NCBI RefSeq assembly: GCF_000612585.1
Contig: NZ_JFCA01000009.1
Span: forward strand, 62,001 to 126,000
DNA length: 64,000 bases
From: Pseudomonas sp. CHM02
GTDB lineage: Bacteria > Pseudomonadota > Gammaproteobacteria > Pseudomonadales > Pseudomonadaceae
Reading direction: 5' to 3'
Shown: one piece after another, positions 38,790 through 47,949 of the stretch
Numbering within the stretch: the stretch's first letter is position 1
How the letters are laid out: each line of letters starts with the position of its first letter
Program-made: the position numbers and the translations under genes
Notes under the pieces: generated by a model
The model's database searches: none
Told to the model about the DNA's origin: nothing
Seen by the model: the letters and a program-made list of their open reading frames with translations, nothing else

Positions 38790-39290
38790 TTACTTCAAAA
38801 CAGCCAGGGCTGCTTCGTAGTTCGGTTCCTGGCCGATTTCCGGAACCAGTTCGCTGTGCAGCACGTTGTCGTTCTCGTCCAGGACGACAACGGCGCGGGC
38901 GGTCAGGCCTTTCAGCGGGCCTTCAGCGATTGCCACACCGTAGTCGACGGCAAAGGCCGCGCTGCGGAAGTCAGACAGGTTCTTCACGTTTTCCAGGCCT
39001 TCGGCGCCGCAGAAACGGGCCTGGGCGAACGGCAGGTCGGTGGAGATGCACAGTACGACGGCGTTGTTCAGGTCGTTGGCCTGGGCGTTGAACTTGCGTA
39101 CCGAGGTGGCGCAAGTCGGGGTGTCGACGCTTGGGAAGATATTCAGCACTTTGCGCTTGCCGGCGAAGGTCGCCAGGGTTGCGTCCGACAGGTCGCCGGC
39201 GGTCAGGGTGAACTCAGGGGCTTGGGTGCCGACTTGCGGCAGCTCGCCTTCAACCTGGATGGGGTTGCCACGGTGGGTGACTTGAGCCAT
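38790..39290 (-). CDS. tpx: thiol peroxidase
   Basis: A 166-residue atypical 2-Cys peroxiredoxin of the Tpx group that reduces hydroperoxides with thioredoxin. The peroxidatic Cys lies in [16 protein letters not shown] (about residue 60), and the resolving Cys in [11 protein letters not shown] (about 94), as in E. coli Tpx. The N-terminus [18 protein letters not shown] is typical. ATG 39290 has AAGGA 8 nt upstream; the frame continues to 39434 without support. A strong terminator follows the gene. It is divergent from a glycosyltransferase gene. Confidence 0.95.
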   Translation of the reverse strand: MAQVTHRGNPIQVEGELPQVGTQAPEFTLTAGDLSDATLATFAGKRKVLNIFPSVDTPTCATSVRKFNAQANDLNNAVVLCISTDLPFAQARFCGAEGLENVKNLSDFRSAAFAVDYGVAIAEGPLKGLTARAVVVLDENDNVLHSELVPEIGQEPNYEAALAVLK

Positions 39291-39448
39291 GAACGGAATC
39301 CTTATGCTGGGTTTGATAAAACGAATTCGAGAGGCGGAAGTTAACCACAAAGTGCGATGGCTACCTACCGCCAGGCATAAATTGTCATGTCGCCGGTTAT
39401 GGTTTAATTGCGCGCCTTTCGCCCTGCCCTTCAAGGAACCTGTTGTTG

Positions 39449-40738
39449 ATGAATCAGCCTGCCACCAAAGTCCTGGTCATTGGTTATGTCTGGCCGGAGC
39501 CCCGCTCCTCGGCCGCAGGCGGGCACATGATGCAAATCCTTGAGAGTTTTCTTACACAAGGTTGGGACATTACCTTCAGCAGCCCCGCGACCATCGGCGA
39601 ACACAAGGCCGATTTGCCTGCGCTGGGCATCGCCGAATGCGCCATCGAGCTCAATAACAGCAGTTTCGATGATTTTATCCGCGCGCTGGCCCCGGATATC
39701 GTGCTGTTCGACCGATTCATGATGGAGGAACAGTTCGGCTGGCGCGTAGAGAAATGCTGCCCCGGCGCCCTGCGCGTACTGGAGACCTCCGACCTGCAAA
39801 GCCTGCGTGACGCACGTCACCAGCGCTTCAAGGACCACCTGAAGGCGCACCCCGACGGCGATGACTTCAGCGCCCTGTTTTCGCCTGCGTTGCAGGAGGA
39901 ATTCCGCCTGATGGCCGAGACCGACCTGGCCAAGCGCGAAATCGCGGCGATTTACCGCTGCGACATCAGCCTGATGATCTCCGACGTGGAAATTCGCCTG
40001 CTCACCGAGCACTTCAAGGTGCCGCCCGCCCTGCTCCACTGGTGCCCGCTGATGCTGGAACCACCGACCGAGCCCTTCGCGCCGTTTGAAGACCGTGCGC
40101 ACTTTCTCAGCATCGGCAACTTCCGCCACGCACCCAACTGGGACGCGGTGCTCTGGATGAAGAACAGCCTGTGGCCGCTGATCCGCCAACAGTTGCCGGG
40201 GGCGCAGTTGCACATCTATGGCGCCTACACCCCGCCCAAAGCCACCGCCTTGCATAACCCGGCGCAGGGTTTTCATGTGATGAACTGGGCCGAAGATGCC
40301 TTGCAGGTGATGACCGCCGCACGTATCTGCCTGGCGCCCCTGCGTTTCGGCGCCGGCATCAAGGGCAAGCTGGCAGATGCGATGCTTTGCGGCACACCGA
40401 ACATCACCACGCCCATCGGCGCCGAGGCCATGGGTGATGAACAGCCGTGGCCTGGCATGATCGAACACAGCGCGCCGGCCCTGGCATCGGCTGCCGTGGC
40501 GCTCTACCAGGACTGCGAGCGCTGGACCCAGGCCCAGGAAGACGGGCGCCAACTGCTTGCCCGCCGCTATGCCCAGCACATTCATGGCCCGGCGCTGGTG
40601 GCGTGCCTGGAGCAGTGCCGCAGCCACCTCGCGGCCCATCGCCGGGACAACTTCACCGGCAGCATGCTGCGCCACCACGCGCATAAAAGTACGCAGTACA
40701 TGTCCCAGTGGATCGAGGCGAAAAACCGCACCGCCTAG
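39449..40738 (+). CDS. glycosyltransferase (GT-B fold, GT4-like)
   Basis: A 429-residue cytoplasmic protein with two Rossmann-like halves. The N-terminal half starts [19 protein letters not shown] with a GT-B glycine loop ([10 protein letters not shown]), and the C-terminal half contains [21 protein letters not shown] and the nucleotide-sugar binding stretch [35 protein letters not shown], where the E/G pattern of GT4 enzymes is seen. The acceptor is unknown. ATG 39449 is preferred over TTG 39443; AAGGAA lies 11 nt upstream. It has no surface-polysaccharide neighbours, being between tpx (divergent) and mtlR (same strand, 72 bp gap). Confidence 0.85.
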   Translation: MNQPATKVLVIGYVWPEPRSSAAGGHMMQILESFLTQGWDITFSSPATIGEHKADLPALGIAECAIELNNSSFDDFIRALAPDIVLFDRFMMEEQFGWRVEKCCPGALRVLETSDLQSLRDARHQRFKDHLKAHPDGDDFSALFSPALQEEFRLMAETDLAKREIAAIYRCDISLMISDVEIRLLTEHFKVPPALLHWCPLMLEPPTEPFAPFEDRAHFLSIGNFRHAPNWDAVLWMKNSLWPLIRQQLPGAQLHIYGAYTPPKATALHNPAQGFHVMNWAEDALQVMTAARICLAPLRFGAGIKGKLADAMLCGTPNITTPIGAEAMGDEQPWPGMIEHSAPALASAAVALYQDCERWTQAQEDGRQLLARRYAQHIHGPALVACLEQCRSHLAAHRRDNFTGSMLRHHAHKSTQYMSQWIEAKNRTA

Positions 40739-40810
40739 ACAGCGGCGCTGGCGAGGTTGCGCGTGAGGGGGCATTATCCTACGCAGCAACCACAATAAAG
40801 CGACGGCAGC

Positions 40811-41716
40811 ATGACCCGAGCAACGCGAATCACAGACCCTTCCTACGAGCTGATGGACGATCACAACGGTCTGTCCATCATCTATCGCCAACACGGCTTC
40901 CCCTGCCCGCTGGTGCGCTGGCACTTCCACAAGGAATACGAGCTGCACCTGATCGTCGCCAGCTCCGGCAAGGTGTTCATCGGCGACTATATCGGCAACT
41001 TCTACCCGGAAAGCCTGTTCCTCACCGGCCCCAACCTGCCTCACAACTGGATCAGCCAGGTGGAGGAAGACGAGGTGGTGCCCAAGCGCGACATGCTGGT
41101 GAACTTCACCGATGAGTTGTTCGAGCAAGGCAGCCACATCTTTGCCGAACTCAAGACCCTGGCGCCGTTGCTGGAGCGTGCGCAATACGGCATCGAGTTC
41201 CGCTGCAAAAAGACCATCGCGCAGGCCATGACGTTGATGCAGCGCATCGAGGACGCCCAGGGCATGGCGCGGCTGGGGCACTTTTTTATCCTGCTGGAAG
41301 TGTTGAGCGCGTGTGAGGATTACCAACTGCTGTCCGGCGTGACGACGCCGCAACTTGCCGATGAACACAGCATCGACCGCACCAACCGCGCGGTGGACTA
41401 CATTTTTGCGCATTACGCGCGGGAGCTGTCGCTGGAAGAAGTGGCGGAGTACCTGGGCATGAAGCCGACGTACTTCTCCCGCGTGTTCAAGCAGGCCACC
41501 GGGCGGACGTTTATCGAATTCGTCAATCGCCTGCGCATCAGCAAATCCTGCGAACTGCTGGCCGATGGCGACAAGGCCGTGACGGATGTGTGCTTTGAGT
41601 CGGGGTTCAACAATATTTCCAACTTCAATCGGCGCTTCCAGCAGCTTAAAGGCATGACGCCTTCCCACTACCGGCGCCTGGCGGTGCAGCGGCTTACCGA
41701 GCAGAACCTGGCTTGA
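40811..41716 (+). CDS. mtlR: AraC/XylS-type activator of the mannitol operon
   Basis: A 301-residue activator. The N-terminal cupin sugar-sensing part (WHFHKEYELHLIVASSGKVFIGDY) is followed by the C-terminal AraC double helix-turn-helix (LSLEEVAEYLGMKPTYFSRVFKQATG and VTDVCFESGFNNISNFNRRFQQLKGMTPSHYRR, about residues 200-290). It lies directly upstream of the mtl operon in the same direction; MtlR of P. fluorescens activates that operon in response to mannitol, arabitol or glucitol. A compact REP hairpin follows 3 bp after its stop and separates it from the mtlE promoter. Confidence 0.92.
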   Translation: MTRATRITDPSYELMDDHNGLSIIYRQHGFPCPLVRWHFHKEYELHLIVASSGKVFIGDYIGNFYPESLFLTGPNLPHNWISQVEEDEVVPKRDMLVNFTDELFEQGSHIFAELKTLAPLLERAQYGIEFRCKKTIAQAMTLMQRIEDAQGMARLGHFFILLEVLSACEDYQLLSGVTTPQLADEHSIDRTNRAVDYIFAHYARELSLEEVAEYLGMKPTYFSRVFKQATGRTFIEFVNRLRISKSCELLADGDKAVTDVCFESGFNNISNFNRRFQQLKGMTPSHYRRLAVQRLTEQNLA

Positions 41717-41719
41717 ACG

Positions 41720-41746
41720 GTAGGAGCCGGCTTGCCGGCGCCTACA
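41720..41746. repeat. collapsed REP pair after mtlR
   Basis: GTAGGAGCCGGC-TT-GCCGGCGCCTAC is two REP units joined head to head with the intervening loop lost. It makes a stem of 12 bp with one mismatch and may act as the mtlR terminator. Confidence 0.7.
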
Positions 41747-41787
41747 GGGGGCACATCGGGCGAATCGTTTCAGCCATCTGCAACACG

Positions 41788-41853
41788 AGTGCAAAAAAGT
41801 ATCAGTCCAAGTGCGCCCAAGGATTTGTCATAACCCTATTTGAAGGCTGTAAT
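41788..41853 (+). promoter_or_regulatory. mtlE promoter with candidate MtlR half-sites
   Basis: AGTGC occurs at 41788-41792 and 41810-41814, 22 bp apart (two helical turns), as expected for an AraC-type activator bound to direct repeats. TTGTCA (41825-41830) and TGTAAT (41848-41853) with a 17-bp spacer form a plausible -35/-10. The second half-site lies 10 bp before the -35. Confidence 0.55.
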
Positions 41854-41943
41854 CAACGCACACTCTTCCTGACCACCTGTGGGAAGACACAACAACAATA
41901 ACTGTCCTTCTGTAGCCCCCCGGGCGCGGAAATGGAGTGCGCG

Positions 41944-43266
41944 ATGAAGTTCACAGCAAAAGCACTGCTTGTCTCTACCTGCATGACCACCTGCATGACC
42001 CTCAGCGCCGTCAGCTTTGGCGCGCAGACCCTGACCATTGCCACCGTCAACAACAGCGACATGATCCGCATGCAAAAGCTCTCGAAAACCTTCGAGACCG
42101 AGCATCCGGAAATCAAGCTGAACTGGGTGGTACTCGAAGAAAACGTGCTGCGCCAGCGCCTCACCACCGACATCGCCACCCAGGGCGGGCAGTTCGATGT
42201 GTTGACCATCGGCATGTACGAAGCTGCACTGTGGGGTGCCAAGGGCTGGCTGGAGCCGATGAAGGACCTGCCGGCGTCCTACGACCTCGACGATGTATTC
42301 CCTTCCGTGCGTGACGGTTTGTCCGTCAAGGGTTCGCTGTACGCCCTGCCGTTCTACGCCGAAAGCTCGATCACCTATTACCGCACCGACCTGTTCAAGG
42401 ACGCCGGGCTGACCATGCCCGAGCATCCGACCTGGAGCCAGATCGGCGAATTCGCGGCCAAACTCACCGACAAGACCAAAGAGCAGTACGGCCTGTGCCT
42501 GCGCGGCAAAGCCGGTTGGGGCGAGAACATGGCGCTGATCACCACCCTGGCCAACGGCTACGGTGCGCGTTGGTTCGACGAGAAGTGGCAACCTGAATTC
42601 AACGGCCCCGAATGGAAGGACGCGCTGAACTTCTACGTCGACAACATGAAGAAGTCCGGCCCACCGGGCGCCTCCAGCAACGGTTTCAACGAAAACCTGG
42701 CGCTGTTCAACAGCGGCAAGTGCGCTATCTGGGTAGATGCCAGCGTCGCCGGCTCGTTCGTCACCGACAAGACCCAGAGCAAAGTGGCTGACCATGTCGG
42801 CTTTACCTTTGCCCCCCACGAGAAGACCGACAAAGGGACGTCGTGGCTGTACTCCTGGAGCCTGGCCATTCCAACCAGCTCCAAGGCCAAGGATGCCGCC
42901 AAGGTGTTCACCAGTTGGGCAACCTCCAAGGAATATGGCGAGCTGGTGGCCAAGACCGACGGCATTGCCAACGTACCGCCAGGCACGCGCAAATCCACTT
43001 ACAGCGACGACTACATGAAGGCGGCACCGTTCGCCAAAGTGACCCTCGAATCGCTGAAAGTCGCGGACCCGACCAAACCGACGCTCAAGCCGGTGCCGTA
43101 TATCGGCATCCAGTTGGTGACCATTCCTGAATTCCAGGCCATTGGTACCCAGGTCGGCAAGTTCTTCTCGGGCGCGCTGACCGGCCAGCAGACGGTGGAT
43201 GCTGCATTGACCGCCGCACAGACCACCACCGAGCGTGAAATGAAGCGGGCGGGTTATCCCAAGTAA
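41944..43266 (+). CDS. mtlE: polyol ABC transporter, substrate-binding protein
   Basis: A 440-residue periplasmic binding protein of the family-1 sugar type. The signal peptide (MKFTAKALLVSTCMTTCMTL, ending near SFGAQ) is followed by mature TLTIATVNNSDMIRMQKLSKTFE. Motifs GWLEPMKDLP, LPFYAESSITYYRTDLFKDAGL and GKCAIWVDAS are typical of polyol-binding members. TGGAG lies 4 nt before the ATG spacing region. It is the first gene of the mtlEFGKDYZ operon, whose products import and degrade mannitol, glucitol and arabitol. A REPIN separates it from the permease genes. Confidence 0.94.
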   Translation: MKFTAKALLVSTCMTTCMTLSAVSFGAQTLTIATVNNSDMIRMQKLSKTFETEHPEIKLNWVVLEENVLRQRLTTDIATQGGQFDVLTIGMYEAALWGAKGWLEPMKDLPASYDLDDVFPSVRDGLSVKGSLYALPFYAESSITYYRTDLFKDAGLTMPEHPTWSQIGEFAAKLTDKTKEQYGLCLRGKAGWGENMALITTLANGYGARWFDEKWQPEFNGPEWKDALNFYVDNMKKSGPPGASSNGFNENLALFNSGKCAIWVDASVAGSFVTDKTQSKVADHVGFTFAPHEKTDKGTSWLYSWSLAIPTSSKAKDAAKVFTSWATSKEYGELVAKTDGIANVPPGTRKSTYSDDYMKAAPFAKVTLESLKVADPTKPTLKPVPYIGIQLVTIPEFQAIGTQVGKFFSGALTGQQTVDAALTAAQTTTEREMKRAGYPK

Positions 43267-43303
43267 CCCAGCCTTACCGCGATAAATGTGGGAACCCGGC
43301 TTT

Positions 43304-43390
43304 TGTAGGAGCTGGCTTGCCAGCGATGCAGACAACTCGGTCCAGCAGTTGCACCGAAGTGATGCCATCGCCGGCAAGCCGGCTCCTACA
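43304..43390. repeat. REPIN between mtlE and mtlF
   Basis: TGTAGGAGCTGGCTTGCCAGCGAT faces ATCGCCGGCAAGCCGGCTCCTACA across a 40-bp spacer. The two arms belong to slightly different REP subtypes. Position within the operon resembles the REP between malE and malF in E. coli. Confidence 0.92.
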
Positions 43391-43442
43391 GAGGTCGCGC
43401 TCCGACGCAGATTCTGTATGCATCTGACTGGTTCTGATCACC

Positions 43443-44333
43443 ATGAATACACCCGCCAAAAACCGCCTGGCCAACCCCGGCTGGTTCCTCGTCAGCCCCT
43501 CGGTGGCCTTGCTGCTGCTGTGGATGATCGTGCCGCTGGGCATGACCCTGTACTTCTCGCTGATCCGCTACAACCTGCTCTACCCGGGTGAAAACCAATT
43601 CGTGGGGCTGGAGAACTTCACGTATTTCGTCACCGACTCGGGCTTCCTGCCCGGCGCCACCAATACTCTGTTGCTGGTGGGCAGCGTGCTGCTGATCAGC
43701 GTGGTCTTCGGTGTGTTGATCAGCGCCCTGCTCGAAGCCAGTGAGTTCTTCGGTCGCGGCGTGGTGCGGGTGTTGTTGATCTCGCCGTTCTTCATCATGC
43801 CCACCGTCGGGGCACTGATCTGGAAGAACCTGATTTTCCATCCGGTCTCGGGGATCCTCGCCGCCGTGTGGAAGCTGTTCGGCGCCGAGCCGGTGGACTG
43901 GCTGGCGCACTACCCGTTGCTGTCGATCATCATCATTGTGTCCTGGCAATGGCTGCCGTTTGCGATCCTGCTGTTGATGACCGCCATGCAGTCCCTCGAC
44001 CAGGAACAAAAGGAAGCCGCACGCCTGGACGGTGCCGGTGCCATCGCGATCTTCTGGCACTTGACCCTGCCCCACCTGGCCCGTCCGATTGCCGTGGTGG
44101 TGATGATCGAGACGATCTTCCTGCTCTCGGTGTTCGCCGAAATCTTCACCACCACCAACGGTGGCCCGGGCTACGCCTCGACCAACCTCGCCTACCTGAT
44201 CTACAACCAGGCGCTGGTGCAGTTCGACGTGGGGATGGCCTCGGCCGGCGGCTTGATTGCCGTGGTCATCGCCAATATCGCGGCGATCATCCTGGTGCGG
44301 ATGATCGGCAAAAACCTGACTGACAAGCCTTGA
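43443..44333 (+). CDS. mtlF: polyol ABC transporter, permease subunit 1
   Basis: A 296-residue inner-membrane permease of the MalF type with six predicted helices. The EAA loop that docks on the ATPase is clear (EAARLDGAGAIAIFWHLTLPHLARP, about residues 195-220). The N-terminus NTPAKNRLANPGWFLVSPSV is cytoplasmic. It forms the membrane channel with MtlG. The start has only a weak Shine-Dalgarno, which may keep its expression below that of MtlE. Confidence 0.94.
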   Translation: MNTPAKNRLANPGWFLVSPSVALLLLWMIVPLGMTLYFSLIRYNLLYPGENQFVGLENFTYFVTDSGFLPGATNTLLLVGSVLLISVVFGVLISALLEASEFFGRGVVRVLLISPFFIMPTVGALIWKNLIFHPVSGILAAVWKLFGAEPVDWLAHYPLLSIIIIVSWQWLPFAILLLMTAMQSLDQEQKEAARLDGAGAIAIFWHLTLPHLARPIAVVVMIETIFLLSVFAEIFTTTNGGPGYASTNLAYLIYNQALVQFDVGMASAGGLIAVVIANIAAIILVRMIGKNLTDKP

Positions 44334-44343
44334 GGGCCGCGCC

Positions 44344-45174
44344 ATGACGCTTCAACAATCCCGCCGCCTGCAAAGCCTGTTGCTCGGCACATTGGCCTGG
44401 GCCATCGCGATCCTGATTTTCTTCCCGATCTTCTGGATGGTGCTGACCAGCTTCAAGACCGAAATCGACGCGTTCGCCACGCCGCCGCAGTTCATCTTCA
44501 CGCCGACGCTGGAGAACTACCTGCACATCAACGAACGCAGCAACTACTTCAGTTATGCGTGGAACTCGGTGCTGATTTCGTTCAGCGCCACCGCCCTGTG
44601 CCTGCTGATCTCGGTGCCAGCCGCCTACTCCATGGCGTTCTACGAAACCCAGCGCACCAAGGGCACACTGCTGTGGATGCTGTCCACCAAGATGCTGCCA
44701 CCGGTGGGCGTGCTGATGCCGATCTACCTGCTGGCCAAGAGCTTTGGCCTGCTGGATACGCGCATCGCGCTGATCATCATCTACACCCTGATCAACCTGC
44801 CGATTGTGGTCTGGATGGTTTACACCTACTTCAAGGACATCCCCAAGGACATCCTCGAAGCCGCCCGCCTGGATGGCGCCACTCTGTGGCAGGAGATGGT
44901 CCGGGTGCTGCTGCCGATTGCCAAGGGCGGCCTGGCCTCCACGGTGTTGCTGTCGCTGATCCTGTGCTGGAACGAGGCGTTCTGGTCGCTGAACCTGACC
45001 TCGTCCGCCGCTGCGCCGTTGACCGCGTTGATCGCCTCCTATTCCAGCCCCGAAGGGTTGTTCTGGGCCAAATTGTCTGCCGTGTCGACCCTGGCCTGCG
45101 CGCCGATCCTGATCTTTGGCTGGATCAGCCAGAAACAGCTGGTGCGCGGTTTGTCCTTCGGCGCCGTGAAATAA
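44344..45174 (+). CDS. mtlG: polyol ABC transporter, permease subunit 2
   Basis: A 276-residue MalG-type permease with six predicted helices and an EAA loop EAARLDGATLWQEMVRVLLPIAKGG (about residues 175-199). It starts 10 bp after mtlF, preceded by GAGGG. It pairs with MtlF in the inner membrane and docks on MtlK. Confidence 0.94.
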   Translation: MTLQQSRRLQSLLLGTLAWAIAILIFFPIFWMVLTSFKTEIDAFATPPQFIFTPTLENYLHINERSNYFSYAWNSVLISFSATALCLLISVPAAYSMAFYETQRTKGTLLWMLSTKMLPPVGVLMPIYLLAKSFGLLDTRIALIIIYTLINLPIVVWMVYTYFKDIPKDILEAARLDGATLWQEMVRVLLPIAKGGLASTVLLSLILCWNEAFWSLNLTSSAAAPLTALIASYSSPEGLFWAKLSAVSTLACAPILIFGWISQKQLVRGLSFGAVK

Positions 45175-45213
45175 CGGCCTTTTAATAAAAAATTCAACGC
45201 GGAGGCCCATCCC

Positions 45214-46317
45214 ATGGCCAACCTGAAAATCAAGAATCTGCAAAAAGGCTTCGAAGGCTTCTCGATCATCAAAGGCATCGACCTGGAAGTGAATGACAAG
45301 GAATTCGTGGTGTTCGTCGGCCCGTCGGGCTGCGGTAAATCCACCCTGCTGCGCCTGATCGCCGGCCTGGAAGAGGTCACCGAGGGCACCATCGAACTCG
45401 ACGGCCGCGACATCACCGAAGTGACTCCGGCCAAGCGTGACCTGGCGATGGTGTTCCAGACCTACGCGCTGTACCCGCACATGAGCGTGCGCAAGAACAT
45501 GTCGTTTGCCCTGGACCTCGCCGGTGTCGACAAGAAGCTGGTAGAAAGCAAGGTCAGCGAAGCGGCGCGCATCCTCGAGCTGGGCCCGTTGCTGGAGCGC
45601 AAGCCCAAGCAGCTGTCCGGTGGCCAGCGCCAGCGTGTGGCCATCGGCCGTGCGATTGTGCGCAACCCGAAGATCTTCCTGTTCGACGAACCGCTGTCCA
45701 ACCTCGACGCCGCCCTGCGCGTGCAGATGCGCCTGGAACTGGCGCGCCTGCATAAAGAGCTGCAAGCCACCATGATCTACGTGACCCACGACCAGGTCGA
45801 AGCCATGACCCTGGCCGACAAAGTCGTGGTGCTCAACAGCGGCCGTATCGAACAGGTCGGCTCGCCGCTGGAGCTGTATCACCAGCCGGCCAACCTGTTT
45901 GTGGCGGGCTTCCTGGGTACGCCGAAGATGGGCTTCCTCAAGGGCAAGGTCACCCGTGTCGAGAGCCAGGGCTGCGAAGTGCAACTGGACGCCGGCACCA
46001 CCATCAGCCTGCCCTTGAGCGGCGCCACCCTGAGCGTCGGCAGCGCGGTCACGCTTGGCATTCGCCCGGAACACCTGGAAATCGCCGCCCCCGGCCAGAC
46101 CACCCTGACCGTCACCGCCGACGTCGGCGAGCGCTTGGGCAGCGACACCTTCTGCCACGTCGTGACCGCCAACGGCGAGCCGTTGACCATGCGGATCCGC
46201 GGCGACATGGCCAGCCAGTACGGCGAGACGCTGCACCTGCACCTGGACCCGGCGCACTGCCATCTGTTCGACACCGACGGTGTAGCCGTGGCCCGCCCAC
46301 TGCGCGCCGCCGCCTGA
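45214..46317 (+). CDS. mtlK: polyol ABC transporter, ATP-binding protein
   Basis: A 367-residue ATPase of the MalK/UgpC group. Walker A GPSGCGKST (residues 36-44), Q-loop in MVFQTYALYPHM, signature LSGGQRQRVAIGRA, Walker B IFLFDEPLSNLD, and H-loop YVTHDQVEA are all intact. The C-terminal about 120 residues form the regulatory OB-fold (TOBE) domain found in MalK. CGGAGG lies 9 nt before the ATG. Confidence 0.95.
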   Translation: MANLKIKNLQKGFEGFSIIKGIDLEVNDKEFVVFVGPSGCGKSTLLRLIAGLEEVTEGTIELDGRDITEVTPAKRDLAMVFQTYALYPHMSVRKNMSFALDLAGVDKKLVESKVSEAARILELGPLLERKPKQLSGGQRQRVAIGRAIVRNPKIFLFDEPLSNLDAALRVQMRLELARLHKELQATMIYVTHDQVEAMTLADKVVVLNSGRIEQVGSPLELYHQPANLFVAGFLGTPKMGFLKGKVTRVESQGCEVQLDAGTTISLPLSGATLSVGSAVTLGIRPEHLEIAAPGQTTLTVTADVGERLGSDTFCHVVTANGEPLTMRIRGDMASQYGETLHLHLDPAHCHLFDTDGVAVARPLRAAA

Positions 46318-46333
46318 TTTCGCGAGAGTTGTG

Positions 46334-47815
46334 ATGAAACTGAATAAACAGAACCTCACCCAGTTGGCACCGGAAGTGAAACTGCCGGCCTACGCCATTG
46401 CCAGCACCACGCAGGGCATCGCCCATATCGGCGTCGGCGGTTTCCATCGCGCGCACCAGGCGTATTACACCGATGCCTTGATGAATACCGGCGAAGGCCT
46501 GGACTGGAGCATCTGCGGCGTCGGCCTGCGGGCGGAGGACCGCAAGGCCCGCGACGACCTGGCCGGCCAAGACTACCTGTTCACCCTGTATGAGCTGGGC
46601 GACACCGACGACACCGAAGTGCGCGTGATCGGCTCGATCAGTGACATGTTGCTGGCCGAAGACGGCGCCCAGGCGCTGATCGACAAATTGGCCAGCCCGG
46701 CGATTCGTATCGTCTCGCTGACCATCACCGAAGGCGGCTACTGCATCGACGACAGCAACGGCGAGTTCATGGCCCACCTGCCGCAGATCCAGCACGACCT
46801 GGCACACCCAAGCGCACCGAAAACCGTGTTCGGCTTTATCTGCGCCGCGCTGACCAAGCGCCGCGCTGCTGGCACGCCCGCATTTACCGTGATGTCCTGC
46901 GATAACCTGCCGCACAACGGCGCCGTGACGCGCAAGGCCCTGCTCGCCTTCGCCGCCCTGCACAATGCCGAGCTGCATGACTGGATCAAGGCCAGCGTGA
47001 GCTTCCCGAATGCCATGGTCGACCGCATCACACCCATGACCAGCACCGCCCACCGCCTGCAACTGCACGACGATCACGGCATCGACGACGCCTGGCCGGT
47101 GGTCTGCGAACCGTTTGTGCAGTGGGTGCTGGAAGACAAATTCGTCAACGGTCGCCCGGCCTGGGAAAAGGTCGGCGTGCAGTTCACCGATGACGTCACG
47201 CCTTATGAAGAAATGAAGATCGGCCTGCTCAATGGCAGCCACCTGGCGCTGACCTACCTGGGGTTTCTCAAGGGTTATCGGTTTGTGCACGAGACCATGA
47301 ATGACCCGGTGTTCGTGGCCTACATGCGCGCCTACATGGACCTGGACGTCACGCCGAACCTGGCCCCCGTGCCGGGCATCGACCTGACCGAGTACAAGCA
47401 GACGCTGGTGGACCGCTTCTCCAACCAGGCGATTGCCGACCAGCTGGAGCGGGTGTGCTCGGATGGCTCGTCGAAGTTTCCCAAGTTCACCGTGCCCACC
47501 ATCAATCGCCTGACTGCCGATGGGCGCGAGACTGAGCGCGCGGCGCTGGTCGTGGCGGCCTGGGCGCTGTACCTCAAGGGTGTGGACGAAAATGGCGTGA
47601 GCTACAAGATCCCCGACCCGCGTGCGGAGTTTTGCCAGGGGCTGGTGAGTGATGAGGCATTGATCAGCCAACGCCTGCTGGGAGTGGAAGAGATTTTTGG
47701 GACGGCTATTCCCAACTCGCCTGAGTTTGTGGCAGCGTTCGAGCGGTGCTATGTGAGTCTGCGCGACAAGGGCGTCACAAAAACCCTGCAAGATATCCTG
47801 AAGAAACCAGCTTGA
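46334..47815 (+). CDS. mtlD: mannitol 2-dehydrogenase (polyol dehydrogenase)
   Basis: A 493-residue long-chain polyol dehydrogenase that oxidises mannitol to fructose with NAD, and usually arabitol and glucitol too. The nucleotide loop IAHIGVGGFHRAHQAYYTD and the catalytic set KIGLLNGSHLALTYLG (the Lys-Asn-His of the family) are present. GTG at 46331 and ATG at 46334 are both possible starts; ATG gives MKLNKQNLTQL. P. fluorescens MtlD is the well-studied member of this family. A REPIN follows it inside the operon. Confidence 0.95.
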   Translation: MKLNKQNLTQLAPEVKLPAYAIASTTQGIAHIGVGGFHRAHQAYYTDALMNTGEGLDWSICGVGLRAEDRKARDDLAGQDYLFTLYELGDTDDTEVRVIGSISDMLLAEDGAQALIDKLASPAIRIVSLTITEGGYCIDDSNGEFMAHLPQIQHDLAHPSAPKTVFGFICAALTKRRAAGTPAFTVMSCDNLPHNGAVTRKALLAFAALHNAELHDWIKASVSFPNAMVDRITPMTSTAHRLQLHDDHGIDDAWPVVCEPFVQWVLEDKFVNGRPAWEKVGVQFTDDVTPYEEMKIGLLNGSHLALTYLGFLKGYRFVHETMNDPVFVAYMRAYMDLDVTPNLAPVPGIDLTEYKQTLVDRFSNQAIADQLERVCSDGSSKFPKFTVPTINRLTADGRETERAALVVAAWALYLKGVDENGVSYKIPDPRAEFCQGLVSDEALISQRLLGVEEIFGTAIPNSPEFVAAFERCYVSLRDKGVTKTLQDILKKPA

Positions 47816-47818
47816 CCA

Positions 47819-47907
47819 TGTGGGAGCTGGCTTGCCTGCGATAGCGGTCGATCAGGCAGCCATGAGGTGACTGACAGACTGCCATCGCAGGCAAGCCAGC
47901 TCCCACA
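47819..47907. repeat. REPIN between mtlD and mtlY
   Basis: TGTGGGAGCTGGCTTGCCTGCGAT faces ATCGCAGGCAAGCCAGCTCCCACA, a near-perfect pair of the GGGAGCTGG REP subtype, starting 4 bp after the mtlD stop. It differs in subtype from the mtlE-mtlF copy. Confidence 0.92.
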
Positions 47908-47949
47908 ATGACCGCATTTCAATCCAACAATAATGCTGAGCAAACCCTC

